Source: Hydrogenophaga sp. PBL-H3 | GTDB lineage: Bacteria > Pseudomonadota > Gammaproteobacteria > Burkholderiales > Burkholderiaceae_C | Assembly: GCF_010104355.1 (NCBI RefSeq) | Contig: NZ_CP044972.1 | Location: 1,178,001-1,242,000 of the forward strand | Length of the DNA stretch: 64,000 bases | Direction of reading: 5' to 3' | Shown: in pieces, positions 31,560 to 39,147 of the stretch | How the letters are laid out: every line of letters starts with the position of its first letter | How positions within the stretch are numbered: the stretch's first letter is position 1 | Program-made: the position numbers and the translations under genes | The notes under the pieces: model-generated | Database searches by the model: none | What the model saw: the letters and a program-made list of their open reading frames with translations, nothing else | What the model was told of the DNA's origin: nothing

Positions 31560-32386
31560 GCCATCACCTCGCCGTGGCTGGCCACGAGGCACTGGCCGGT
31601 GAGCGAGCGGGCATCGGTGCTGGCGAGAAACAGGAACACGCCGGCGATGTCGGCCGGTGTAAGCATCTCGGGCACGGCCTGGCGCGAGAGGATCTCGCGC
31701 TCCACCTCGGCCTCGCTGAGGCCTTGCTCAAGGGCCAAGGCGGTGAGCGAGCGCAGCGCGGCCTCGGTGCGGATCCAGCCCGGGCAGACCGCGTTCACGC
31801 GGATGCCGCGCGGCCCGAGCTCCAGCGCCAGCGAGCGCGTGAGGCCCACCACGGCGTGTTTGCTCGCCGCGTAGGCCGAGAAGCCGGCCACGCCGATGCG
31901 GCCCCAGATGGACGACTGGTTGATGACACTGGCGCCACGCGGCAGCAGGGGCAGCAGCGCCTGCGTGAGCCGCACCATGGAGGTGACGTTGTTGTCGAGC
32001 AGGCTGGCCCAGCGGTCCATGGCATCGGGCGCGTTGTCGTCCAGTGGCGTGGGGTATTCGGTGCCGGCGTTGTTCACCAGCACGTCGAGTGCTCCCCAGT
32101 GTTGGCGCACTTGCTCGGCGATGGCGGCCACTTGCGAGGCGTCACCGAGGTCGCAGATCGCACTGAGGGCTTCGGCAGGCTCAGCCCGAACGGTGGTGGG
32201 CGCAGTCCGAACGGCGTTGGTCTGGTTTTGCCGGATCAGATCCAGGGTGTTGGTTGCATCCACGCGGTCCAGCAGCATCAAGCGCACCCCCTGCGCCGCA
32301 AAGGCCCGCGCCAGCGCCTGGCCGATGCCACCGGCCGCGCCGGTGATGAGCACGGTCTTGCCCCGCAGGCCGTGGTCGGTGGCCAT
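31556..32386 (-). CDS. SDR-family oxidoreductase with a repeat-derived insertion
   Basis: A 276-residue classical SDR: cofactor motif TGAAGGIG at residues 15-22, NNAG in LDVLVNNAG, catalytic serine in NQSSIWG and YxxxK in YAASKHAV. Residues about 59-76 (VRTAPTTVRAEPAEALSA) are not part of the fold and are encoded by a copy of the palindromic repeat, inserted before the AICDLGD strand that normally follows directly. It ends in the start of the next SDR gene. Two consecutive SDRs suggest two successive alcohol/ketone steps in the pathway. Confidence 0.92.
   Translation of the reverse strand: MATDHGLRGKTVLITGAAGGIGQALARAFAAQGVRLMLLDRVDATNTLDLIRQNQTNAVRTAPTTVRAEPAEALSAICDLGDASQVAAIAEQVRQHWGALDVLVNNAGTEYPTPLDDNAPDAMDRWASLLDNNVTSMVRLTQALLPLLPRGASVINQSSIWGRIGVAGFSAYAASKHAVVGLTRSLALELGPRGIRVNAVCPGWIRTEAALRSLTALALEQGLSEAEVEREILSRQAVPEMLTPADIAGVFLFLASTDARSLTGQCLVASHGEVMA
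32166..32214. repeat. Palindromic dispersed repeat inside the SDR gene (copy B)
   Basis: TTCGGCAGGCTCAGCCCGAA at the core of 32166-32193 matches copy A in ureC at 19 of 20 positions. A partial repeat of its right end (GCAGTCCGAACGG, 32202-32214) follows. It is read in frame as VRAEPAEAL. Confidence 0.85.
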
Positions 32387-32387
32387 G

Positions 32388-33398
32388 TCAAACGGCCGTC
32401 AGGAAGGAAACGCCGACGGCGCCGAGGAAACCATCCGCGCGCCCCGGCGTGCCCGGTGGTTGCACCGCGCCGTAGTTGCTGGCCAGTACGCGCTTGACGC
32501 GGTTGACGTGGAAACTCTTCAGCAGCTCGCTCACGGTGATCACCTGCGCGTAGTTGTCGGGGTAGAGCTCGCGGTGGAACGCGGGCAGTCGGTACCAGGG
32601 CGCGGTGGGGCGTTCGTGGTGCGCGTTGTGGAAACCGAAGTTGAGCCAGACCAGGTTGAACCACTTGGCGTCCAGGCTCACCACGTCGCTGTAGGTGTTG
32701 GCCTGTTCGTAGGCCCGGTCGCGCAGTTTGTCCTTCGGAATCGGTGTGTCGTCCAGGATGGGGTAGGCGTCGTAGGTGTGCTGGAAGCAGTCGGCAAAGC
32801 GCAGCACCGTGATGAAGGTCAGGAACGCCACGAAGTACAAGGCGAGCGCCTTGAGTGACCACCAGCCCAGCAGCGCGAGCGCGGCCACGCGCACCAGCGC
32901 CACGCCGATCACGCGGGCGCGCGCTTCCTTCTTTTTCTCGCCCATGAAAGGCATGGCCATGACGAAGCCGCGCATCACGAACTCCACCGCCGGGACGTAG
33001 GCCCACTCCAGCGCCAGCACCACGCGGCGCACGGCGGGGTGGGCGCGCAGGAAGGCCTGCGCGTCGAAGGTGATCACGTCGGCGCGCTCGACGTGGTGGC
33101 GCATGTGTTTGCGGCGCATGTCGGCGAAGCTGGCGTAACAGCTGCCGTTGATCCAGCTCATGAGCGTGCCCCAGCGGTCGTTGGCCTGCGCGGTGCGAAA
33201 GATGGCGTTGTGCGCGAACTCGTGGATGAAGTAGGCCGACCACACCAGCGTCTGCGCCACCAGCAGCACGCCCAGCGCATTCAGCAGCCAGCTCGCTTGC
33301 CCGAGCAGGGCGATGCCAGCTGGCCAGCCGAGCAGGGTGAAGCCGAGGGCGGCCACGTTCGGCCACACGCCGTCCTCATATCGGAAAACCGGTTTCAT
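32388..33398 (-). CDS. Fatty-acid-desaturase-like di-iron membrane oxygenase
   Basis: A 336-residue membrane protein with the three histidine boxes of the desaturase/hydroxylase superfamily: H59-EFA-H63, H98-MR-HH102 and H257-NA-HH261. Hydrophobic segments at about 15-55 and 163-205 place the boxes on the cytoplasmic side. Members introduce double bonds or hydroxyl groups into lipids or other hydrophobic compounds, including betaines and terpenoids. In this operon it could activate the substrate by hydroxylation. The start at 33398 (MKPVFRYEDG) is chosen over an earlier ATG that lacks similarity. Confidence 0.9.
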   Translation of the reverse strand: MKPVFRYEDGVWPNVAALGFTLLGWPAGIALLGQASWLLNALGVLLVAQTLVWSAYFIHEFAHNAIFRTAQANDRWGTLMSWINGSCYASFADMRRKHMRHHVERADVITFDAQAFLRAHPAVRRVVLALEWAYVPAVEFVMRGFVMAMPFMGEKKKEARARVIGVALVRVAALALLGWWSLKALALYFVAFLTFITVLRFADCFQHTYDAYPILDDTPIPKDKLRDRAYEQANTYSDVVSLDAKWFNLVWLNFGFHNAHHERPTAPWYRLPAFHRELYPDNYAQVITVSELLKSFHVNRVKRVLASNYGAVQPPGTPGRADGFLGAVGVSFLTAV

Positions 33399-33472
33399 GG
33401 AGTTGCCTTCAATGGAGTGCGGTTGCCACCGCACCGGTGCCCGCGCGGGCACCGGTGCGGCCACCCGGGGGA

Positions 33473-34492
33473 TTACTTCAGGCCCTTGACCAGGCTGGCG
33501 TCGAAAGTGGCTTCAATCGCCGGGACCGTGGTGATCTGACCCTTGGCCTTGAGCAACTGGCCGATGATGTCGCCGCTGGCGTAGTACGAGGTGGTTTCCT
33601 TCGCGGGCGCGAAGGCCTTGGGCATCTCGGCCAGCGGGATGTTGTAGACGCCGGTGAGTTGTTCCTTCACCTCGGCGGCGGACACACCCATGAACTTGCC
33701 GATGATCTTGTGCGCCTCGGCCGGCTTGGCCTTCATGTAGGCCATGCCGTCCAGGTACGCCTTCATGATGTTGGTGATCTCGGCCGGCTTGGCCTTGATG
33801 ACCTTGTCGTCGAACACCAGCACGTCGGCGATCAGGCCGGGCGCGTTCTTCGAGGAGAACACCACCTTGAATTTTTTGCCGCCGCCCTGGCCAAGGATCT
33901 GCGACAGGCTGGGCTCATAGGTCACGCCGATGGGCAACTGACCCGAGGCCATGGCCGCGGGCACCGCCTCGGGCGTCATGCTCACGGGCGTGATGTCCTT
34001 CTCGCTCAGGTTCACCGTCTTGAGCGCGTAAGACAGCAGGAAGTCCGAAGGGGAGAGCGGGTTGTAGCCGATCTTCTTGCCCTTGAAATCCGCGACCTTG
34101 GTGATGCTGCTGTCGGCCACGATGGCGTCGCCACCGTTGGAGTAGTCGATGGGCATGACCACCTTCATGTTGCGGCCGGCCGCGACTTGCCCGACCACCT
34201 GGTCGTAGGTCAGCATGCCGCCATCCACCGCGCCCGAGGCGATGGCCGCGGGGATCAGCGCCGGGTCGTTGAAGACCTGCAGCGAGACCTTGAGGTTGTA
34301 TTTTTTGTAGAGGTCCAGCGCCTCGGCCACATAGAACGGGCCATAGCCGATCCACACCACAGTGGCGATCTTCATGGACGGGGCGCTCTGGGCGAACGAG
34401 GTGAGTGTTGCCAGCGACAGCGCCAGGCCCAGGGCCGGCTTGAGGAAGTGGTTGCGCCGGCTCGTCGGGGTGGGGGCAGAGGTTTTCATCAT
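33473..34492 (-). CDS. NMT1/TauA-type ABC substrate-binding protein, first gene of catabolic operon
   Basis: A 339-residue exported binding protein. The signal region (residues 14-35, FLKPALGLALSLATLTSFAQ) is followed by the NMT1/THI5-type fold: KIATVVWIGYGPFYVAEAL, ALIPAAIASGAVDGGMLTYD and the KIGYNPLSPSDFLLSYAL segment. Such proteins bind sulfonates, nitrate, pyrimidines or flavins. No permease or ATPase gene of the matching class lies nearby; the closest ABC transporter (23656-26620) has its own, unrelated binding protein. An ATG three bases later is also possible. Confidence 0.9.
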   Translation of the reverse strand: MMKTSAPTPTSRRNHFLKPALGLALSLATLTSFAQSAPSMKIATVVWIGYGPFYVAEALDLYKKYNLKVSLQVFNDPALIPAAIASGAVDGGMLTYDQVVGQVAAGRNMKVVMPIDYSNGGDAIVADSSITKVADFKGKKIGYNPLSPSDFLLSYALKTVNLSEKDITPVSMTPEAVPAAMASGQLPIGVTYEPSLSQILGQGGGKKFKVVFSSKNAPGLIADVLVFDDKVIKAKPAEITNIMKAYLDGMAYMKAKPAEAHKIIGKFMGVSAAEVKEQLTGVYNIPLAEMPKAFAPAKETTSYYASGDIIGQLLKAKGQITTVPAIEATFDASLVKGLK

Positions 34493-34790
34493 TGAGGCTC
34501 CATGGGTTGAAAGGACGCGCAGGAAGAACCGATCTGTGATCGTTCTCCCGGGCTTTTGTCCCTCCGTGGAGCCTGCGATGAGGCCGGCACACTCTCGGAC
34601 CAGACACCGCGAACGCGGTCGGAACCCTAGTGCACCTGAGTGCTGAGCCGTCTCGGGGGCGGACCCCAGATCGCTCTTCTTGCAAGTGGGGTATCAGCAG
34701 AAAGCGTGCCAGCCTGTTTGCCGGTGACACGCCCTCTTTCGCGCCGCCCGGGCGCGGGTTCTGCACCAAAAGCAGATGGCGGCGGGACGC
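34493..34790. promoter_or_regulatory. Upstream region of the catabolic operon with two inverted repeats
   Basis: No gene is seen in these 298 bases. Two inverted repeats stand out: GAACCGATCTGTGATCGTTC at 34526-34545 (near-perfect) and the perfect ACCGCGAACGCGGT at 34606-34619. They lie 34 and 114 bases upstream of the first gene and are candidate operators. The rest, up to the MarR stop, is featureless GC-rich sequence. Confidence 0.4.
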
Positions 34791-35360
34791 TCAGCCGCGC
34801 TTGGCCGGCGCGCTGCGCCCTGTGTTGGTGCGGGGTTTGCGCGGCGCTCGCGCCTGGGGTGCGGCAGCCGATTCGACCGGTTTGTCGGTGGCCGGCGGGG
34901 GCAGCAGTGGCACAAACGGTGCGCGCGCGTCGTCGGCCAGGCCCTGGGTGAGGGTTTCAAGGATCTCGATCAGCTGTTGCCGCTGTGGGAGCGTCAACGG
35001 AGAGAGCAGGCGCTGGTAGGCCTGTTCCGCCGGGCCCCGTGCCTGCAGCAGCAGCTTCTTGCCGGCCGGCGTGAGCACCACGGCCATTTGCCGGCGGCTG
35101 TGCTCGGAGACCCGCCGTTCGATCATGCCGCGCTCCTCCAGCCCCTTGCACACCCGCATCACGGTGACCTTGTCGAAGGCCAGCGCGCGTGCCAGTCGGG
35201 TCTGGTCCAGGCCGGGCTCGTTGGCCAGTACCGTGAGCACGCCGTACTGCGCCGGGGTCAGTCCCACGCTGGCACAGGCGTTCTCGAACACCGCCGCCGA
35301 AATCTGGTGGGTGCGGCGCAGCAAAAAGCCCGGGCGCTGGTACAGGTCGTTCAGGGTCAT
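34791..35360 (-). CDS. MarR-family transcriptional regulator
   Basis: A 189-residue winged-helix regulator: dimerisation helices, then LTPAQYGVLTVLANEPGLDQ, the recognition helix region LARALAFDKVTVMRVCKGLE and the wing RRVSEHSRRQMAVVLTPAGK. The C-terminal 35 residues are a Pro/Ala/Arg-rich extension not needed for the fold. It is divergent from the Bug/monooxygenase pair (90-base gap) and is the likely regulator of that pair through the palindrome at 35422. MarR proteins typically respond to aromatic acids. Confidence 0.93.
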   Translation of the reverse strand: MTLNDLYQRPGFLLRRTHQISAAVFENACASVGLTPAQYGVLTVLANEPGLDQTRLARALAFDKVTVMRVCKGLEERGMIERRVSEHSRRQMAVVLTPAGKKLLLQARGPAEQAYQRLLSPLTLPQRQQLIEILETLTQGLADDARAPFVPLLPPPATDKPVESAAAPQARAPRKPRTNTGRSAPAKRG

Positions 35361-35421
35361 GAATGGTCGGCAAACTCGGGATTCTACGAATGGCGGCCAA
35401 CCAAGTGTGACTTCCATAATG

Positions 35422-35435
35422 GTTCGCATGCTAAC
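35422..35435. promoter_or_regulatory. Candidate MarR operator
   Basis: GTTCGCATGCTAAC is a palindrome with a central GCATGC and GTT/AAC ends. It lies between the divergent MarR and Bug genes, just after a CATAAT -10-like hexamer (35415-35420) that faces the Bug gene, so a bound regulator would block that promoter. Confidence 0.45.
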
Positions 35436-35450
35436 GATAGGAGACAACGG

Positions 35451-36434
35451 ATGACACGCTCGAAAACCCTCGCCTGCCGCGCGCGTCGCGGATTGCTGGC
35501 CCTGGTGGTGTTCGCCGGCACCGGCCTGAGCCATGCACAGCCGACGGACACGCCGTTGCGCCTGATCGTGCCCTTCACCCCGGGCACCGGCATCGACCTC
35601 ATCGCACGCACCATCGGACCCAAGCTGTCCGAGCGCCTGAAGCGCCCGGTGGTGGTGGACAACCGGGCCGGCGCCTCGGGCAACATCGGCACCGAGGCGG
35701 TGGTGCGCGCCGCGCCCGACGGCAACACCCTGCTGGTGAGCGTGAACACCCTGGTGATGAACCGCAGCCTCTATCCCGCCGTGCCGTTCGATCCGCTGCG
35801 CGACCTCACGCCGGTGAGCCTCACCAGCTGGGGCCAGCTTCTCCTGGTGACGCATCCCAGGACAGGCTTCAAGACCGCTGCCGACCTGGTGGACGCCGCC
35901 CGCAAGGCCCCCGGCAAGTTCAACTACGCATCCCCCGGCGTGGGCACGCCGCACCACCTGTCGATGGAGCTGTTCAAGAACACCAGCAAGACCTTCATCA
36001 CCCACATTCCTTACCGCGGCACCGGCCCGGCGCTCACCGACATGCTGGGTGGCCAGGTGGATGCGATGTTCCTGCCGATCCATGTGGCGCTGCCGCAGAT
36101 CCGCAGCGGGCGCCTGGTGGCCCTGGCCATCGGCAGCGACAAGCGCCATGCCCTGCTGCCCGATGTGCCCACGCTCACCGAGTCGCGCACCGCCGACGTG
36201 AACGTGGACATGTGGTACGGCGTGTTTGCCCCCAAGGGGATGGCGCCGGCCATGGTGGCCACGCTCAACCGCGAGATCAACAGCATCCTGGACAGCGACG
36301 ACGTGAAGAAAGCGTTCTCCACCCAGGGCATGGACCCGAGCACCGGCACGCCCGAGGCGTTTGGCCAGCTGGTGCAGAAAGACGCCGAGCGTTGGGCCAC
36401 GCTGATCAAGGCGCAGAACATCAAAGCGGAATGA
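35451..36434 (+). CDS. Tripartite tricarboxylate transporter-type (Bug/TctC) binding protein
   Basis: A 327-residue periplasmic binding protein with signal peptide ending LSHA-QPT and the Bug family blocks LRLIVPFTPGTGIDLIARTI, VVDNRAGASGNIGTEAV and ITHIPYRGTGPALTDMLGGQ. A clear Shine-Dalgarno (AGGAGA) precedes the ATG at 35451. It overlaps the downstream monooxygenase by four bases and is probably induced with it by the adjacent MarR regulator, which suggests that it captures the substrate of that enzyme. Confidence 0.94.
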   Translation: MTRSKTLACRARRGLLALVVFAGTGLSHAQPTDTPLRLIVPFTPGTGIDLIARTIGPKLSERLKRPVVVDNRAGASGNIGTEAVVRAAPDGNTLLVSVNTLVMNRSLYPAVPFDPLRDLTPVSLTSWGQLLLVTHPRTGFKTAADLVDAARKAPGKFNYASPGVGTPHHLSMELFKNTSKTFITHIPYRGTGPALTDMLGGQVDAMFLPIHVALPQIRSGRLVALAIGSDKRHALLPDVPTLTESRTADVNVDMWYGVFAPKGMAPAMVATLNREINSILDSDDVKKAFSTQGMDPSTGTPEAFGQLVQKDAERWATLIKAQNIKAE

Positions 36435-37681
36435 CCATGGCAGATCAGACCGCGATCGCGGTGGTGGGTGGCGGCATCGCCGGGCTGGCCTTCGCACTGG
36501 CGCTGCACCAGCGTGGCATCGCCTGCGACGTGTATGAGGGCGTGCCCGAGGTCAAGGAGCTGGGTGTGGGCATCACGCTGCTGCCGCACGGCATGCGGGA
36601 GTTGACCGCGCTGGGCTTGCTGCCTCAGCTGGAGGCGGTGGGCATCGAGAACCGCGAGAGCGTGTTCTTCAACCGTTTCGGACAGCGCGTGTACAGCGAG
36701 GCGCGTGGGCGCCACGCGGGCTACGAGCTGCCCGAGCTCGGCATCCACCGCGGCAAGCTGCACCGGATTCTGTTTGAAGCGGCGCTCCAGCGCCTGGGCC
36801 CGGAGCATGTGCACACCGGCCACCGCTGCAACGGTCTGGCGCAAGACGCCGGCGGCGTCACGCTCTCGTTTGCCGACAACGCCCAAGGCCCTGTAGCGCC
36901 GGTGCGCGCGCCCTGGGTCGTGGCCTGCGACGGCGTGAACTCGGGCGTTCGCAAGCACTTCTATCCGCAGGACCGCGTCTGCTACGGCGGCATCAACACC
37001 TGGCGCGGCACCTCGGTGCACAAACCGATCCTGGGCGGCCAGAGCTACATCCGCATTGGCTCCATCGACACCGGCAAGATGGTGATCTATCCCATCGTGG
37101 ACAACGTGGACGCCCAGGGCAACCAGCTCATCAATTGGGTGGCCGAGATCCGCGACAGCGAAGCCCGCATGAACGACTGGAACCGGCCCGGCCGCACCGA
37201 GGACTTCCTCCCCACCTTTGCCGACTGGCGGTTCGACTGGCTCGACGTGCCCGCGCTCATCAGCTCGGCCGAGCACGTGTTCGAGTACCCCATGGTCGAC
37301 AAGGACCCCCTGCCGCGCTGGAGCTTCGAGCGTGTGACCTTGATGGGCGACGCCGCCCACCCGATGTACCCGCGCGGCTCCAATGGTTCAGCCCAGGCGC
37401 TGATCGATGCCCGCACGCTGGCCGACGAGATCGCCACCGAGCGCGCTGCGGGTGGCGACTTGCGCGCCGCCCTGCAGCGCTACCAGGCCGCGCGCCTGCC
37501 CGCTACCTCCCGCGTGGTGGAAACCAACCGCACCCTGCCGCCGGATTTCATCATCATGAAGGCCGACGAACTCAGCGGTGGACAGCCATTCGACAACATC
37601 GATGACCTGATCAGCCAGGACGAACTGCGCGCCATTTCGGACAACTACAAGCAGATCGCGGGCTTTGCGTTGAAGGGTTGA
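36431..37681 (+). CDS. Flavin-dependent (FAD) aromatic-type monooxygenase
   Basis: A 416-residue class A flavoprotein hydroxylase. The dinucleotide-binding motif is VVGGGIAGLAFALAL near the N-terminus, the middle DG motif is VVACDGVNSGVRKHF, and the second FAD motif is LMGDAAHPMYPRGSNGSAQA. The family includes salicylate and related hydroxylases, so an aromatic or heteroaromatic acid is a plausible substrate. The ATG at 36431 overlaps the Bug stop (ATGA); a second in-frame ATG lies six bases later. Confidence 0.92.
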   Translation: MTMADQTAIAVVGGGIAGLAFALALHQRGIACDVYEGVPEVKELGVGITLLPHGMRELTALGLLPQLEAVGIENRESVFFNRFGQRVYSEARGRHAGYELPELGIHRGKLHRILFEAALQRLGPEHVHTGHRCNGLAQDAGGVTLSFADNAQGPVAPVRAPWVVACDGVNSGVRKHFYPQDRVCYGGINTWRGTSVHKPILGGQSYIRIGSIDTGKMVIYPIVDNVDAQGNQLINWVAEIRDSEARMNDWNRPGRTEDFLPTFADWRFDWLDVPALISSAEHVFEYPMVDKDPLPRWSFERVTLMGDAAHPMYPRGSNGSAQALIDARTLADEIATERAAGGDLRAALQRYQAARLPATSRVVETNRTLPPDFIIMKADELSGGQPFDNIDDLISQDELRAISDNYKQIAGFALKG

Positions 37682-37719
37682 TCGTCAGAGTTCAGGCCTG
37701 ACTTTCAGGCGCTATCGTT

Positions 37720-39072
37720 TCAACGCTCGCGCGCAGCCTCGTGCCAAGCCCGCTGCACGGGCGACAGCAGGTACTGCAAGACGGTGCGTTGTCCCAGCAG
37801 GATTTCGGCTTGGGCCTGCATGCCTGCGGTGAGTTCGTGGCGTCGATCGTCGCGCACCAGCGCCGCGTCGCGCAGGCTCACCGTGGCCTTGTAGCGCGGG
37901 GGTGGCAGGGCGCCGTCGGGTGCGGTCGATCGACCCGGCTCTTCGGTTTGTGCATCGGCGTTCACCCACTGCAACTCGCCGTGCGCCATGCCGTACTTCT
38001 GGAACGGATATGCGGCGAACTTGAGCTTGACCGGCTGACCCGGCCGCACAAAACCAACGTCTTCGTTGGACACCCACACCTCCACTTTCAGCGGTGCCTG
38101 CTGCGGCACCAGCGTGGCCAGCACGGTGCCGGGTTGCACCACTGTGCCCACGGTGTGCGTGGCCAACTCCTTCACGATTCCCTCGTGTGGCGCGCGCAGC
38201 TCCATCAGGGCGCGGCGGTGCTGCTGTTTCTGCCAGTCCGCCTCCAGCCGTTCCAGCTGCGAACGGGTCTCCGCGCGCTCGGTGTGCAGGCGCTGGCGGT
38301 GCTCGGCCTTGATTTGCTCCAGCTTTTTCAGCGACTGGTCGATGCTCGCCCGCGCTGAGGCGATCACGTGCTGCTGGGTGGCGAGTTCCTGTTCTTTTTC
38401 GATGCGCTCGCGGCGCTTGTCGCTGACCATGAGTTGGCCGGTGAACCCCTGGTCGGCGAGCTGTGCGTAGGCGGTTTCCTGGGCCTGGAAGTGGGGCAGC
38501 ACCGCCTGCAGCCGCTGGCTTTGCTGCTGAGCGGCAGCCAGCTCTTGCTGCGCCTTGAGCATGCGGCTGCGTTCTTCGGCCAGTGCGCTGGCCAGTGCCG
38601 CTTCGTTCGCCAGTTGTTGGGCTACGGCCTCTTGCGCCAGGGGTTGCGGTTCATCTGCGTCGATGGTCAGCCGTTGCTCGGCCAGTTCAGCGTCCAGGCG
38701 GCGCAGCGCAAGCCGCTTGCGCCCACGCTCGGTGGTCAGCGCGTTGAGATCGGTTTCGGTGGTGAGCGCGTCCATGCGCATGAGCACTTGATCTTTGTGT
38801 ACCGTTTGCCCTTCACGCACGAGGATGGCGCTGACGATGCCCGCCTCTGAGGGCTGCACGATCTTGAGGTAGTCCTCGGGCACCAGTTTGCCTTCGGCCA
38901 CGGCCACGATGTCGAGCCGACCTACCGAAGCCCAGACGATGAGGAACACCAGCAGAGCCAGCAGGCAACACAGCACGCGCCGGCCGATGGGGGAGGGGGC
39001 TTGTTGCTGCAGGCGGATCAGGGGTGGGTGGAAGGCGAGGTGGGCGGGGTCGGGGTGGCGGGTGTCGGTCAT
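37720..39072 (-). CDS. HlyD-type membrane fusion protein (type I secretion)
   Basis: A 450-residue adaptor of a type I secretion system. A single membrane helix lies at about residues 33-53, followed by a lipoyl-like hairpin half (IVQPSEAGIVSAILVREGQT), a long coiled coil (about 110-290) and the second lipoyl half (LMELRAPHEGIVKELATHTV) with a beta-barrel domain. It would join an inner-membrane ABC exporter to TolC. The gene appears intact, but its ABC partner upstream is truncated, so the system is probably not functional. Confidence 0.92.
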   Translation of the reverse strand: MTDTRHPDPAHLAFHPPLIRLQQQAPSPIGRRVLCCLLALLVFLIVWASVGRLDIVAVAEGKLVPEDYLKIVQPSEAGIVSAILVREGQTVHKDQVLMRMDALTTETDLNALTTERGRKRLALRRLDAELAEQRLTIDADEPQPLAQEAVAQQLANEAALASALAEERSRMLKAQQELAAAQQQSQRLQAVLPHFQAQETAYAQLADQGFTGQLMVSDKRRERIEKEQELATQQHVIASARASIDQSLKKLEQIKAEHRQRLHTERAETRSQLERLEADWQKQQHRRALMELRAPHEGIVKELATHTVGTVVQPGTVLATLVPQQAPLKVEVWVSNEDVGFVRPGQPVKLKFAAYPFQKYGMAHGELQWVNADAQTEEPGRSTAPDGALPPPRYKATVSLRDAALVRDDRRHELTAGMQAQAEILLGQRTVLQYLLSPVQRAWHEAARER

Positions 39073-39147
39073 CGTGTTGTTGCTTCAAGGTGGGGGCACG
39101 GCCACGATGACCCGGGCATTGCCTCCGGGTCACCGTTGTCATGGGCA

